Part shown: positions 35,324-45,112 of the stretch, in pieces
Position numbering within the stretch: the stretch's first letter is position 1
Layout of the letters: the number at the start of each line of letters is the position of its first letter
Source: Brevibacillus panacihumi W25
GTDB taxonomy: Bacteria; Bacillota; Bacilli; Brevibacillales; Brevibacillaceae
DNA length: 64,000 nt
Reading direction: 5' to 3'
Assembly: GCF_000503775.1 (NCBI RefSeq)
Contig: NZ_KI629785.1
Span: forward strand, 1,053,501 to 1,117,500
The notes under the pieces: generated by a model
What the model saw: only the letters and a program-made list of their open reading frames with translations
Database searches by the model: none
What the model was told of the DNA's origin: nothing
Translations under genes and position numbers: made by a program

Positions 35324-36274
35324 TTATGATTGCAACAACTTCTGCACTTGCGCTGCGCTCGCCTGAATCTGCTCTTCCACCTGATTGGATTGGTTTATAA
35401 GCTGTTCGTTCTCTTCGCGCCATGCGTCCAGCAGGCTGTTCGCAGCAGTCAGTTCATGAGAGACCCCATCGGCAAACTCCTTCTGTTGATGGATAATTTG
35501 GATCACATCCGTTACTTGGGCCTGCACATCCGCAAATGCCTGGACAATGCCATCCATTTTATCCGAAGCTTCCTTGCTGAGCGTAAGGCCGTTTCTGATC
35601 GCCTGACTATTTTGATCACTGTTGGCCAATGCGTCTTTGGTTTCTTCCTGAATTTTGCCAATCAGCTCGGCAATATGTTTCGTGGAGTTCGCTGTCATCT
35701 CCGCCAGCTTGCGCACCTCGTCAGCTACCACGGCAAACCCTCTGCCCTGCTCTCCTGCGCGAGCGGCTTCGATCGCAGCATTGAGTGCCAACAAATTGGT
35801 CTGGTTGGCAATATCACTGATGACCTGAACGATGCTGGTGATCTCGGACGAACGCTCCTCCAGTCTGCTCATGGAGAGGGTGGTATTCGTCGATTGCTGG
35901 TCGAGCAGCGTCATGACCTCTACTACCTCGTTCATCGCTTTCTTGCCTTCCCCTGCGCGTTCAACCGATTGCTGGCAGATGGTTTGCAGCTGTTCGCCCC
36001 GGCTGTGGAGCTGACCTGCTGATTGATCATCCTTTTCATTGATCTGCGAAATGTTGGCGACAATCTGGCTCATCTGATTCCCCAGCATCTCGATTTTCCC
36101 ATACTGCTGGTGAAGGGATGTATTGTGCGCCAAAATGTCTCCCAGTTGTTCATAAATGGTTTGCAATTCTCCCTGCAAGAACGCCTCTTGGTCTGGCTGT
36201 ACCGCTTCTACAGCCGCTTCTGCCGTCGCAACTGCACCAGCTTCCATATTCCCTTTGCTCTTCTTCCAGAACAT
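35324..36274 (-). CDS. Soluble methyl-accepting chemotaxis protein
   Basis: 316 residues from ATG 36274; TTG 36280 is an alternative. No membrane segment is present. A short N-terminal helical region (40-110) leads into the highly conserved signalling hairpin ([39 protein letters not shown]). It is a cytoplasmic receptor that would act with CheA/CheW. The sensory part is small and unassigned. It follows an uncharacterised membrane protein gene by 15 bp, so the two may work together. Confidence 0.88.
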   Translation of the reverse strand: MFWKKSKGNMEAGAVATAEAAVEAVQPDQEAFLQGELQTIYEQLGDILAHNTSLHQQYGKIEMLGNQMSQIVANISQINEKDDQSAGQLHSRGEQLQTICQQSVERAGEGKKAMNEVVEVMTLLDQQSTNTTLSMSRLEERSSEITSIVQVISDIANQTNLLALNAAIEAARAGEQGRGFAVVADEVRKLAEMTANSTKHIAELIGKIQEETKDALANSDQNSQAIRNGLTLSKEASDKMDGIVQAFADVQAQVTDVIQIIHQQKEFADGVSHELTAANSLLDAWREENEQLINQSNQVEEQIQASAAQVQKLLQS

Positions 36275-36289
36275 CTCCAATCCTCTCCT

Positions 36290-37054
36290 CTATCCGATCG
36301 GTTTATCTTCTCGATGTGCGAAACTGCGTGATTCCATAATTCCCGGATGCTGTTTCGCCAACAGTAGCAGGTTTTCCAAGTAATAATAATGGCCCTCTAA
36401 AATCTCCACGTCTTTGCGCTCGAAATGTTTCGCCTGCAAGTACTGCTGCATCTCCCAGGCGTAACGCTCCAGCTTGTCATGAAAGTCGTTGGCGCGGATC
36501 ATTTGCTCCACTTCAGGGTACGCTTGCTTCAACCGGACGATCTCGCTGTAGACCTTGCTGCCTTCCAAAATCATCTGGTAGGCCGCTCGTTCCAAGGAGG
36601 CCAGTGAAGCCGCTTTTTCCTCCTCACGCTGCTGGCGCAATGCTGACAAGTACGTGATAAAATGATAGACAGTGAGAAACAAAGGACCTAAAAATAGGAT
36701 GATTCCTGCTTTGTAGACATGCTGATTGGATAGATTGCTGATTAGCAGGAACAGATGAAACAGGATTGCTCCAAGCCAGGCGTAGATAATGACTTGGTGA
36801 TTGATCGCGCCTGCCGTTTCCTGACGGGAAAAAACAAAGGTTAAACCCAGCAGGTAAAAGGCAAGCAGGGTAAAACTGGCTGAAAACAAGGCCATCTCCA
36901 TTTCTTGCAGCCAGCCAGCTTCTACCGGGATCTCGATAAAAAACTCGAAGGCTAGCACCAAGAGTGAGAAAAGCAACCCCATAATCCAAAAGCGGCTGAC
37001 ATCAGAGTCGTTTCTCCGTCTGGAGCGATATCGTTCCGCGCGGGTCCCTTTCAT
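36290..37054 (-). CDS. Membrane protein with cytoplasmic coiled domain, unknown function
   Basis: 254 residues from ATG 37054 (GAGGTGAGAAGG upstream); a longer frame extension lacks a ribosome binding site. A basic N-terminus (GTRAERYRSRRR) precedes four hydrophobic helices (about 24-44, 54-76, 84-104, 112-132), then a soluble, helix-rich C-terminal half (QQREEEKAASLASLERAAYQ onward). No family recognised. The soluble chemoreceptor gene follows immediately, suggesting a shared transcript and perhaps a signalling link. Confidence 0.7.
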   Translation of the reverse strand: MKGTRAERYRSRRRNDSDVSRFWIMGLLFSLLVLAFEFFIEIPVEAGWLQEMEMALFSASFTLLAFYLLGLTFVFSRQETAGAINHQVIIYAWLGAILFHLFLLISNLSNQHVYKAGIILFLGPLFLTVYHFITYLSALRQQREEEKAASLASLERAAYQMILEGSKVYSEIVRLKQAYPEVEQMIRANDFHDKLERYAWEMQQYLQAKHFERKDVEILEGHYYYLENLLLLAKQHPGIMESRSFAHREDKPIG

Positions 37055-37139
37055 AATCCTTCTCACCTCAAAAGCTATGATTCGCCATTGTTCTACATTA
37101 TTCCTTTCTCGGCGACCAGAATTTGACAAGGAGGCTTTC

Positions 37140-38552
37140 ATGACCCCACAACTTCCATCCGCATTTACGCAGCGCATGCAATCGTTGCTGCAGCATGACT
37201 TCGAGGCTTTCCTCGACTCCTATCGCGGGGAAGCTTTCCACGGTTTGCGCGTCAACACTCTGAAGGTAGCCCTGGAATCATTTCGCCAGATCTCCCCCTT
37301 TCCACTCGACCCGATTTCCTGGTGTCCGCAAGGCTTCCGCTACCCCGACGAAGTGCGTCCCGGCAAGCATCCCTATCACGCCTGCGGGCTTTACTACCTG
37401 CAAGAGCCCAGCGCGATGTCCCCGGCCGAGGCGTTGGGAGCACAGCCCGGCGAACGGATTCTTGACCTGTGCGCTGCACCGGGAGGGAAATCGACCCAAC
37501 TCGCCGCAGCACTGCGCGGGGAAGGACTGCTCATCGCCAACGAGATCCATCCGCAGCGCGCCCGTATCCTGGCGGAAAATCTGGAGCGCTGCGCGGTTCG
37601 CAATGCCGTCGTCACCAATGAAACGCCGGAGAGATTGCAGGAGCGCTTCCCCCAGTTTTTTGACCGCATTCTGGTAGATGCCCCCTGCTCGGGAGAAGGG
37701 ATGTTTCGCAAGCTGCCGGAAGCCATCACGGACTGGTCAGAGGAGAAGGTCGCAGAGTGCCATCGCATGCAAATCGACATCCTCGACGCGGCAGCAGGGA
37801 TGCTCAAGCCCGGGGGCACCTTGGTCTACTCCACTTGCACCTTCGCGCCATTGGAGAATGAACAGAGCATCACGAGCTTTCTTGCCAGACATCCCGAGTT
37901 TTCACTCATCGCTTTGCCCCATCACGAATGCTTTGCACCCGGAAATCCGGAATGGGCAGAACCTTCATTGGCAGACTTGCAGATGACCGCTAGACTGTGG
38001 CCGCACAAGCTGGAGGGAGAAGGACATTTTTTAGCCAAGTTAAAAAAAGACGAACAGCATGCGGAAGAGCTGTCCAAACCCAAACGAAAGGAAAAACGCA
38101 ACGGTAAAGCGCTGCCTGCCGGTAAAAAAGAAGCCTTGGCCGTATGGCGCAGCTTCGCAGATGAGATCATGCCGCAGGCCGCTAGCCAGTACAGCGACGA
38201 ATCCGCCTTTCTTCTCTTTGGCGAACAGCTTTATTACTCTCCTGCACCCGAACTCGACTGGGATGGCATCAAGGTCCTGCGCATAGGCCTTCACCTGGGA
38301 ACCGTCAAGAAAAACAGACTGGAGCCAGGACATGCTCTTGCTCTCGCCTTGTCTGCCGAAGAGGTGGCTCGACTCGCAACCTATCAAGCTGATGATCCAG
38401 AAATCATCCGCTATTTGCGCGGCGAAGCACTTCTTCGGGAAGGTCCTCCAGGATGGACGCTCGTGACTGTAGACGGGTATTCCATCGGCTGGGGCAAGCA
38501 AGCAGACGGTCAACTGAAGAACCACTACCCCAAAGGGCTGCGCTGGCTCTAA
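37140..38552 (+). CDS. rsmF: RsmF-type 16S rRNA (cytosine-5) methyltransferase
   Basis: 470 residues from ATG 37140 (AAGGAGG upstream). The NOL1/NOP2/sun catalytic domain is clear: ILDLCAAPGGKSTQLA (SAM motif I, about 107-122), DAPCSGEGMFRK (first Cys, release) and STCTFAPLENE (catalytic Cys). A C-terminal ferredoxin/PUA-like RNA-binding region (about 290-470, ending YSIGWGKQADGQLKNHYPKG) is the RsmF mark. It methylates C5 of a cytidine in 16S rRNA. The exact position is inferred from family only. Confidence 0.9.
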   Translation: MTPQLPSAFTQRMQSLLQHDFEAFLDSYRGEAFHGLRVNTLKVALESFRQISPFPLDPISWCPQGFRYPDEVRPGKHPYHACGLYYLQEPSAMSPAEALGAQPGERILDLCAAPGGKSTQLAAALRGEGLLIANEIHPQRARILAENLERCAVRNAVVTNETPERLQERFPQFFDRILVDAPCSGEGMFRKLPEAITDWSEEKVAECHRMQIDILDAAAGMLKPGGTLVYSTCTFAPLENEQSITSFLARHPEFSLIALPHHECFAPGNPEWAEPSLADLQMTARLWPHKLEGEGHFLAKLKKDEQHAEELSKPKRKEKRNGKALPAGKKEALAVWRSFADEIMPQAASQYSDESAFLLFGEQLYYSPAPELDWDGIKVLRIGLHLGTVKKNRLEPGHALALALSAEEVARLATYQADDPEIIRYLRGEALLREGPPGWTLVTVDGYSIGWGKQADGQLKNHYPKGLRWL

Positions 38553-38583
38553 GCCAAACCTGTGCCTCTGGCAAGAAATCTAG

Positions 38584-38634
38584 AAAAGTCCACGTCCTGC
38601 AGATCCGATCATATCTGTGAGGTGGACTTTTTCT
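38584..38634 (+). terminator. Terminator after rsmF
   Basis: AAAAGTCCAC pairs with GTGGACTTTTT across a 28-nt loop that can fold further (CAGAT/ATCTG). A T-run follows; the A-run also serves the convergent small gene. Confidence 0.75.
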
Positions 38635-38641
38635 TTCTTCG

Positions 38642-38878
38642 TCATGATCTCCTGTGGACATCCTGATCGACTACCGTCAATGACCCCGATTTGATAAAGC
38701 GGAGAATCTTGGAAATCGAAATGCCCGTCGCGTTTGCAATCTGCATCGCATTGGAATTCGGGTAGGTCTTGACGTAATTTCGAATCAATTGATATTCGTC
38801 GTAGTCATTCTGCCCGCAAACGGAACAGATCAAATCTTTGGCATTCATGGGACTTCCACATTTCAGGCACGATTCCAT
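38642..38878 (-). CDS. Zinc-ribbon / helix-turn-helix small protein
   Basis: 78 residues. An N-terminal zinc ribbon (CLKCGSPMNAKDLICSVCG, four Cys) is followed by a short winged-helix-like segment (NAMQIANATGISISKILRFI, then KSGSLTVV). This two-part layout recalls the YvyF-type flagellar-operon regulators but without their operon. Probably a small DNA- or RNA-binding regulator; targets unknown. Confidence 0.7.
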   Translation of the reverse strand: MESCLKCGSPMNAKDLICSVCGQNDYDEYQLIRNYVKTYPNSNAMQIANATGISISKILRFIKSGSLTVVDQDVHRRS

Positions 38879-38976
38879 CTCAGTTTCTCCTCATACCTTG
38901 TACACAGGCTTGCCTGGCACATAGGGTTTTCTCTCCTTTACTAGTACCCAGTTTCGGGCATGAGCAAAACCTACTT

Positions 38977-39603
38977 TCAGCCAATCAGTCCTTTTTGCAA
39001 AAGAAGAAGCGCAAAACCGATCAGCAATACGCCCACCAACTGATCCAATCGGCGGATCCACGAGGGTCTGAGGATGCCAGAGAGCCAGCGTCCGCACATT
39101 GCCACCATCGTCAAAAAGAAGACAGTCGCTGCGATGCATCCGACAGCAAAGCCCGCCAGTGACAGATGATCTGACAGGGTTTGGGAAGCCATCATGGAGC
39201 CGAACACACCAGCCCAAAAGATGATCGTCAACGGATTCGTCAGCGTCAATCCGATTCCATACCAAAAGCTCCCCTGTCCCTTCTCCTCGCCGCGGACAGG
39301 CGGCTCCGCTTCCTTGCGCTGCTCCTCTTCCGGTTTCGCGCGGAAGCTGCTCATGCCAAACCAAATCAGCGTTGCCCCTCCTGCGATCAGGACGAGGGTT
39401 TGGACCCAATCGATCTGCAGCAGTGCTGTAAGACCGCCGATAGCAGCCAGCATATAGAGCGCATCGGCGCAAGCCACACCCCACACCATCCAGATGGCTT
39501 CCCGCATGCCGTGCGTAAGAGAGCGCCGCCATACCGCCAGGCACACCGGCCCCACAGAGAGCTGCAGCAGCATGCCAAACAAGAATCCTTCCCAGATGAC
39601 CAT
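38977..39603 (-). CDS. LysE/RhtB family amino acid exporter
   Basis: 208 residues from ATG 39603, positioned by AGAGGAG, which lies within the end of the upstream regulator gene. Six helices with the family hallmarks: GPVCLAVWRRSLTHGMREAI near residue 20, a poorly conserved hydrophilic loop (RAKPEEEQRKEAEPP), and GLTLTNPLTIIFWAGVFG. It exports an amino acid. The regulator stop lies 6 bp before this start, and an Lrp-type partner strongly suggests amino-acid-induced expression. Substrate unknown. Confidence 0.86.
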   Translation of the reverse strand: MVIWEGFLFGMLLQLSVGPVCLAVWRRSLTHGMREAIWMVWGVACADALYMLAAIGGLTALLQIDWVQTLVLIAGGATLIWFGMSSFRAKPEEEQRKEAEPPVRGEEKGQGSFWYGIGLTLTNPLTIIFWAGVFGSMMASQTLSDHLSLAGFAVGCIAATVFFLTMVAMCGRWLSGILRPSWIRRLDQLVGVLLIGFALLLLQKGLIG

Positions 39604-39608
39604 TCCGG

Positions 39609-40043
39609 TCACATCTCCTCTTTCATCGTTGACAGCACGATCATGGTATTGGTTTTCGCTACCCCTTCTACCCGCTTGATCTGTTCCGAGATCAGAAGCT
39701 CCAGCTCACTGGTGTTTTTCAATGCGACTTTGAGCAGATAGTCATAGGAGCCTGCGATGTGGTGGCATTCCCGTACGCTTGGCGTCTGGGCGATCATCTC
39801 CCGAAAGCCTGCCACATGCTCTGGCTTCTCCAGCTGCACCATGATAAACGCGAGCAGGTGAAGTCCAATCTGTTCCCGATTGACACGCACGGTAAATTTA
39901 TCGATGATCTGCGCTTCTTCCAGTTTGCGAATTCGCTCCGAGACGGCGGGAACGGATAAATGGACGTGTTTTCCGATCTCTGAGCTGGTCATTCGCCCGT
40001 TCGCCCCCAACAACTCCAAGATCTTTTCGTCAATCTGATCCAC
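39609..40043 (-). CDS. Lrp/AsnC family transcriptional regulator
   Basis: 144 residues from GTG 40043 (AAAGGAGGG upstream; ATG 40067 overlaps nothing useful). HTH: DEKILELLGANGRMTSSEIG and VSERIRKLEEAQII. The C-terminal RAM ligand domain shows HIAGSYDYLLKVALKNTSEL. It forms octamers that bind amino acids. The exporter gene follows directly, so it probably activates amino acid export. Its upstream region is AT-rich, as usual for Lrp targets. Confidence 0.88.
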   Translation of the reverse strand: MDQIDEKILELLGANGRMTSSEIGKHVHLSVPAVSERIRKLEEAQIIDKFTVRVNREQIGLHLLAFIMVQLEKPEHVAGFREMIAQTPSVRECHHIAGSYDYLLKVALKNTSELELLISEQIKRVEGVAKTNTMIVLSTMKEEM

Positions 40044-40246
40044 ACGGTTTCCCTCCTTTGGGAACATTATACTGGAAAATGAAATAAATAAATGAATTCT
40101 TGGTTAATACGAAAATTTATTATGTATTTTTCCTATTTACTTTAAATTGTATTGCTCCATCTTTTTCAGCAGTAACGTTCTTTTTATTTTTTAACTCGAA
40201 GGAGGGAGCATGAGGCATGGCCTTTGACCAACTGTAGCGGCTGGGC

Positions 40247-40500
40247 GGAAAAAGGGGAAAACGCTCCAGGTTAGTTGGATCTTCGCTGTGGGTATCACTG
40301 GCCGGCTACACTCCAAAGGCGGAACCGCGGCCAAAAGCAGCCGACTTCGAAGAAGCGGTTCAGGGTTGGCCGCTGAATGCGTGTTCCGCCTTTTCCGTTT
40401 CGCCTGGGTCAAGATTCCAAATACCTTCGCTGGTTTTCCCCTTTTTCCTCGACCAGCTTGGCCTGGTCCTCCCACATTTTGTAGGCTTCTCATGGGGCAT
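40247..40500 (+). repeat. Dispersed structured repeat, copy B (full length)
   Basis: The terminal arms GGAAAAAGGGGAAAAC (40247-40262) and GTTTTCCCCTTTTTCC (40433-40448) pair perfectly over 16 bp. The 202-nt interior aligns with copy A throughout. Relative to A, the terminal stem has a G-C pair where A has A-T, and the internal hairpin AGCGG (40354-40358)/CCGCT (40370-40374) has C-G where A has T-A. GAACCGC and GCGGTTC offer an alternative 7-bp stem. Downstream GACCAG-N6-CTGGTC forms a second hairpin. Intergenic, between the Lrp gene and the LVIVD gene terminator; the flanking spacer 40044-40246 shows only AT-rich sequence. Confidence 0.87.
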
Positions 40501-40560
40501 TTTGAACTTCGAACATTTTCGAAAGGTTTTCCCACAACTTATAAAATCCAATCTGGTATG

Positions 40561-40590
40561 AAAAAAGGACCCGACATCTGTCAGATCCAA
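40561..40590 (-). terminator. Terminator of the LVIVD protein gene
   Basis: On the minus strand GGATCTGAC pairs with GTCGGGTCC (two wobble pairs), followed by TTTTTTC. Confidence 0.7.
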
Positions 40591-40620
40591 TTTTTATTAA
40601 CTATTTCCACAAGCCTCTCG

Positions 40621-42372
40621 TTATTTTGTCTGCGGCAATCCGTACTTGGGTTCCCCCAGCAAAGGCGTAGACAGCACGTAGATGCCGTGGTTGGAGAAGG
40701 CCCACACCAGATTGCGGTCCCATTCCACGAAAATGCTGTGGACAGGATTGGAGTGTTCACTCGTTTCAAATCCGCTGCCATCGTTGCTCAAATACTCTCC
40801 CGACATCTTGGGTACGAAATAAGCGCCGATGGTCGGTTTTTTGAGGTCTTTCAGAGCAAAGATTTGCACCCCGGCATTGTAGAAGGCATACGGCATGATC
40901 AATGGATTCGGTGTTCCCGGCTGAATCGCCGCATAACCGCTGCGCTTGGGTCCGAAGCTGCCGCGACGCTGGCAGTAATCCGTAAATGGGGCATTTTCCG
41001 GCGGAGTCGGCCTTGGCAAGACATAAGCGATTTTCGGATGGAGCGGGTCGCGCACGTCGATGGCATAGATGTCCTTGTACGGCTCATGACAATCTTCTCC
41101 CAAAGGATAGCCGCTGTAGTACACCATTCCTGTCTTCTCTACCTTGGTCACATCGATGTTGTCCCCTTCCGTTCCGCTCACGCTGACGGGCATGTCGATA
41201 TGGGATACAGCCTTCATATTGGCCGGATCAGAAATATCCACGATCCAGAAACCGAAGCCGCCCATTGCCGCATATCCGTATTTTCCGCCCTCTTCGACCG
41301 GCTTCGGAATGAACAGCGGCATCCTAGCTCCCATCCAGCTCGTTTTGTTGCCGGCACGCAGATTCTTGTTGTACTCCTTTTCCTCTCCTTTGCGTTGCCC
41401 GGGAACCCACCATGTAGACAGGCGCTTCGGCTTGGTTGGATCGGAAATGTCAAACGCCATCTGGCCTGCTGAATACAGGTAGCTCTTGTACTCGGTGTTG
41501 GAGAAGCTGTCGTCCGGAGCTCCTGCAAGGAATAGATACTTGCCGCCATCGTATACGGGAACATCCAGTCCGCCGGAGCCTTGCTGGACGTCATCTGTCG
41601 CATCCGCGTTCGGATCGAGCGCTGTCTCAGAGAGCAGCTTCCAGTCTGTCCACAGCGGGCTTGTCACTTCATAGATTCGGAAGCCGCGGAGCATTTTGCG
41701 GTTTTTGATCGCCTCGATTTCCTCAGGATTCGTATACTTGTTGGACAAAACGCCATAGCGCGGCACTTCATAGACCTGCACGGCAATCGTTTTGCCCAGC
41801 TCCTTGTTGTACTTCACAGTAAACGGTCCGAATTGGTGCTCGACTTTGGTATCAAAGCTTTTGTATGCGATGCGCTTCGCGTTTCTCGGATCTGTAATAT
41901 CAAACACGTTGTACATCGTCGTTTCATAGTCGTACAAATAGCGCCGTCCCTGCCAGTCGAAGGTAGCCTGCCAGCTATGGCCCCATCCTGCTACGTACGG
42001 ATAGAATCCCTCCACTTTCATATTTTTGATGTACTGGTTCTGATCCAGGTACGGCAGGCTTCCGTTAAAGGGCTGCGGCCCTTCATTGTCCGGCGTCGCT
42101 TGCGGGTGGGTAAATGTCCCTGATTTACGATCGTATCCCCACGTACCGGGTGCTGGCTCTGTAGGCTCTCCCGGCAAAAGCTTGCGTTCCTCCGTTGAAT
42201 AAGGGGCTGGCGCATCAGGAGCATTTGCATTAAGTCCAGTCCGCGGCGCTGTGAACACCTCCGATTGCTTGGCCGCCTCGGCATTCACGGTGGAAAACGG
42301 CAGCACTGCACTTACAGCCAGCGCGGTTGCCAGCGCCATCCCTGCCAGGCGTTTCCTTCTCTCTTTTTTCAT
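40621..42372 (-). CDS. Secreted LVIVD-repeat beta-propeller protein
   Basis: 583 residues from ATG 42372 with GGAGGG upstream. A typical signal peptide comes first (MKKERRKR, hydrophobic core, ending about AEAA). Blade repeats of LVIVD type follow: NVFDITDPRNAKRIAY, AFDISDPTKPKRLSTW, WIVDISDPANMKAVSH, YAIDVRDPLHPKIAY and IFALKDLKKPTIGAYF. These form an extracellular beta-propeller whose biochemical role is unknown in most bacteria. Conserved Trp/His-rich stretches (YVAGWGHSWQATFDW) may bind a ligand or metal. Single gene with its own terminator. Confidence 0.85.
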   Translation of the reverse strand: MKKERRKRLAGMALATALAVSAVLPFSTVNAEAAKQSEVFTAPRTGLNANAPDAPAPYSTEERKLLPGEPTEPAPGTWGYDRKSGTFTHPQATPDNEGPQPFNGSLPYLDQNQYIKNMKVEGFYPYVAGWGHSWQATFDWQGRRYLYDYETTMYNVFDITDPRNAKRIAYKSFDTKVEHQFGPFTVKYNKELGKTIAVQVYEVPRYGVLSNKYTNPEEIEAIKNRKMLRGFRIYEVTSPLWTDWKLLSETALDPNADATDDVQQGSGGLDVPVYDGGKYLFLAGAPDDSFSNTEYKSYLYSAGQMAFDISDPTKPKRLSTWWVPGQRKGEEKEYNKNLRAGNKTSWMGARMPLFIPKPVEEGGKYGYAAMGGFGFWIVDISDPANMKAVSHIDMPVSVSGTEGDNIDVTKVEKTGMVYYSGYPLGEDCHEPYKDIYAIDVRDPLHPKIAYVLPRPTPPENAPFTDYCQRRGSFGPKRSGYAAIQPGTPNPLIMPYAFYNAGVQIFALKDLKKPTIGAYFVPKMSGEYLSNDGSGFETSEHSNPVHSIFVEWDRNLVWAFSNHGIYVLSTPLLGEPKYGLPQTK

Positions 42373-42429
42373 CGACCCAATCCCTCCAGACATTCATTTT
42401 CAATCAAGCCGTATGCATGATCTGGATGC

Positions 42430-43589
42430 TTATGAAGGTATGTCCTTGTTGCTGCTTTGCTGGGCTGAAGCTTCGTAGGCTGCTGGATTCGCCTTTTTCC
42501 AAATGAAGTAGGCAATGGAGATCAGGATGAGCAGCGGAAAGCCCATGGTCAGGGTGTCTTTAAACTCCGGTTGGAACCATGTGGAGAGGACCACGCAAGC
42601 CAAAAGCGCCGCGCCAAAGATCGTCAGGTACGGATAGCCGATCATCCTTACAGGGAGCTTCCTGCCGCCCATTTGCTCCCATTTGCGGCGGAAGAACAGA
42701 TGCGTGACAAAGATCATAAACCACGCAAACATCGCCCCAAAGCTGGACAGTGAAATCATCACGACAAAGGATTGATCCGGAGCAACGATGTTGATGTAGG
42801 AGGCAATCGCAATTCCGATGGTCGATAAAGCAAGCGCTTTCAAAGGAACGCCCTTTTTACTCAGATCGCCTAGCTTGGCAGGAGCGAAGCCAGCGCTTCG
42901 CCGGCGCTGACAGCGATCATCTCAATACTCAAGTAGCTGAACAAAGAAATGAAAATGGCAATCCACATGCCCCATAGACCATTCGGGAAAAATCCGCCGT
43001 TGTTGGTGAAGTTCTGCGGTCCGATCTCCGGGTTGCTGCTGCCGAATACAACATAGGCTCCAAATACGATAAACAGGATGATAGCCGCTACTTTAATCAT
43101 GGAGAACCAGTACTCGACACTGCCGAATAAATGGACGCTCGTCGCATTGACGTAAATCAATACAGCGGAAAAGATCGCGATCCACACGATGGCAGGAACA
43201 TCGGGGAACCAGTATTTCATATAGACGGACATAGCTGATACTTCCGTCCCGATGGCACACACCAGAGAGAACCAATAGGCATACCGGACAGAAAAGCCTG
43301 CCCATGGGTTGATGTAACGCTCAGCATGCGCCCCGAAAGAGCCTGTCGTCGGATGCGCCACGGTCATCTCCGCGAGGCAGCCCATCAGCAGCAAAGCGAT
43401 CACAGCCCCGATCAAATAGCTGACGATCACGCTCGGTCCGGCAAAGCCAATCGCCATCCCGCTGCCGAGAAACAATCCCGTACCGATCGCGCCGCCAATC
43501 GCGATCATGGCGAGCTGGCGGGTCGTTAATCCGCGCGTAAGCCCCTTTTCCCTTTCCATAATATCTGGAACGTTTGTTTTGTTTGACAT
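42430..43589 (-). pseudogene. APC-family amino acid permease with internal out-of-frame deletion
   Basis: The first 240 codons (ATG 43589, AAAGGGGG upstream) are a normal amino acid permease: GLTTRQLAMIAIGGAIGTGL, SGMAIGFAGPSVIVSY, and ending SYLSIEMIAVSAGEA. The frame then stops at 42870. The second frame resumes at GFAPAKLGDLSKKGVPLKAL and continues to 42430. In intact family members about 75 residues (helices 7-8) lie between SAGEA and the GFAP segment, so they were deleted and the frame lost at about 42880. It follows kynureninase by 25 bp, so the parent probably carried an aromatic amino acid or kynurenine-related substrate. Confidence 0.82.
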
Positions 43590-43614
43590 GGAATAACCCC
43601 CTTTGACTTGGGCG

Positions 43615-44898
43615 CTAGGCGACGACCCCGCGCTTGTTTTCGAATTTTTCATACGTCTTCTCAAGCATGATCGTCTTCAGGATCTGCACGCTTTCCCAGA
43701 CTTCTGTATACGTGGTGTAAAACGCAACCGGAGCCAGGCGAATGATGTTGGGAGCCCGGAAGTCCGGGATGACTCCTGCTTCTTTGAGAGCTCGGCAAAT
43801 GCGAACCGCCTCCTCATGCTCCAGACTTACATGTCCTCCACGCCGATCGTCTTCCACGGGATTGGCCAGAGAAAAGCCCATCCCCGCCAGCTCGCTCTCG
43901 ATCAAATCCATCATGTACCGCGTGATCTTGAGGGATTTTTCCCGGAGCTTTTCGACCGTCACTTCTTGAAACATCTCGAGCGACCCGATCAACGGTGCCA
44001 CGCTAAAGATGTGCGGGGTCCCCGTCTGATACGCTCCCGCCGACTCGGCAACAGTCAGCATGTGCTCCATGTCAAACTGCTTATCCTTTCTGGAGCTGTA
44101 CCAGCCCGCCAATCCGGGAACGGTACCGAAGTGCTTGCGATTGACATAAATGCTGCCCACGCCGCCTGGGCCTGCATTGACGTACTTGTAGTTGCACCAG
44201 TAAGCGAAATCCACCTCCCATTTGCTGAATTCATGCGGAATGGCTCCTACAGAATGACACCCATCAAAGCCGATCATGATGCCCCTCTCGTGCGCTGCTT
44301 TCGTCAGTCGCTCGATGTCAAGCAGTTGACCGCTGCGATAAAGCACGGTAGGCAGGACAACCAGTGCGACCTCCTCCGTCATCGCAGCGATGATGTCCTC
44401 TTCCTCCATCATGCGCCCGTCTCTTGAGGCGACCAGAATCAACTGCTCATCCGGATCCAGGCCTTTCAGCTTGATTTGGCTTTGCAGGGCGTAAATATCT
44501 GTAGGAAAATCAAGATCCGTGGCAATGATCTTGGTCTTATTCCCTTCCGGCCGATAAAAGGTTGCCGCCAGCTGATGCAGGTTCAAGGTGGTGGAGCCGG
44601 TCACGATGACTTCGTCCGGGTCAGCCCCTACCAGAGGTGCACTCATTTCCCCCAGTTTCTCCGACAGGAAAAACCATGGGTGCTTTCCTGTAGTCCAGCC
44701 TTCGATGCCAAGCGCCTTCCAGGAGTCAATCAGCTCCTGCAAGCTGCTCTCCGCTCGTCTGGACATCAGTCCCAGCGAGTTGCCGTCTAAGTAAATGCTT
44801 GGCAGCAAATAAAATTCATCGCGGTAGCTGGCAAGCGGATCGTTTGCGTCCAGCTCTTGCGCAAAGCTCTTCGTAAGTGGGACAGATGGTGTAGACAT
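43615..44898 (-). CDS. kynU: Kynureninase
   Basis: 427 residues, PLP enzyme of the aminotransferase V fold. Visible features: [14 protein letters not shown] near residue 36, [29 protein letters not shown] (Asp holding the pyridine nitrogen) and the PLP Lys238 in [13 protein letters not shown]. It cleaves kynurenine to anthranilate and alanine. Tryptophan dioxygenase and kynurenine formamidase genes are not in the window. A sigma-A promoter lies about 80-105 bp upstream. A broken permease gene follows. Confidence 0.95.
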   Translation of the reverse strand: MSTPSVPLTKSFAQELDANDPLASYRDEFYLLPSIYLDGNSLGLMSRRAESSLQELIDSWKALGIEGWTTGKHPWFFLSEKLGEMSAPLVGADPDEVIVTGSTTLNLHQLAATFYRPEGNKTKIIATDLDFPTDIYALQSQIKLKGLDPDEQLILVASRDGRMMEEEDIIAAMTEEVALVVLPTVLYRSGQLLDIERLTKAAHERGIMIGFDGCHSVGAIPHEFSKWEVDFAYWCNYKYVNAGPGGVGSIYVNRKHFGTVPGLAGWYSSRKDKQFDMEHMLTVAESAGAYQTGTPHIFSVAPLIGSLEMFQEVTVEKLREKSLKITRYMMDLIESELAGMGFSLANPVEDDRRGGHVSLEHEEAVRICRALKEAGVIPDFRAPNIIRLAPVAFYTTYTEVWESVQILKTIMLEKTYEKFENKRGVVA

Positions 44899-44975
44899 GG
44901 TACGTCGCCTCCTCAGTCTTAATTTTCTGTATATTCGTGCAATAATTAGGATTATAAAATGAATCCGACATGATG

Positions 44976-45004
44976 TATATATTTATTTCGATGATTTATT
45001 TCAA
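44976..45004 (-). promoter_or_regulatory. Sigma-A promoter of kynU
   Basis: On the minus strand TTGAAA and TATATA are separated by exactly 17 bp, about 75 bp before the kynU start, in AT-rich DNA. No further operator was identified. Confidence 0.6.
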
Positions 45005-45073
45005 GTTTTAATAAGATATAGCAATCATAATGTAATGATTATAGACTTCATGTCGAATTTTAAATGGCATAAC

Positions 45074-45112
45074 AAAAGCCTTGGTCCGTTATTCCAAGGA
45101 ACCAAGGCTTTT
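45074..45112. terminator. Terminator of the TetR gene at 45111
   Basis: AAAAGCCTTGGTCC and GGAACCAAGGCTTTT form a 12-bp perfect stem with extra pairs, bidirectional. It overlaps the last codon of the minus-strand tetR gene. Confidence 0.82.
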
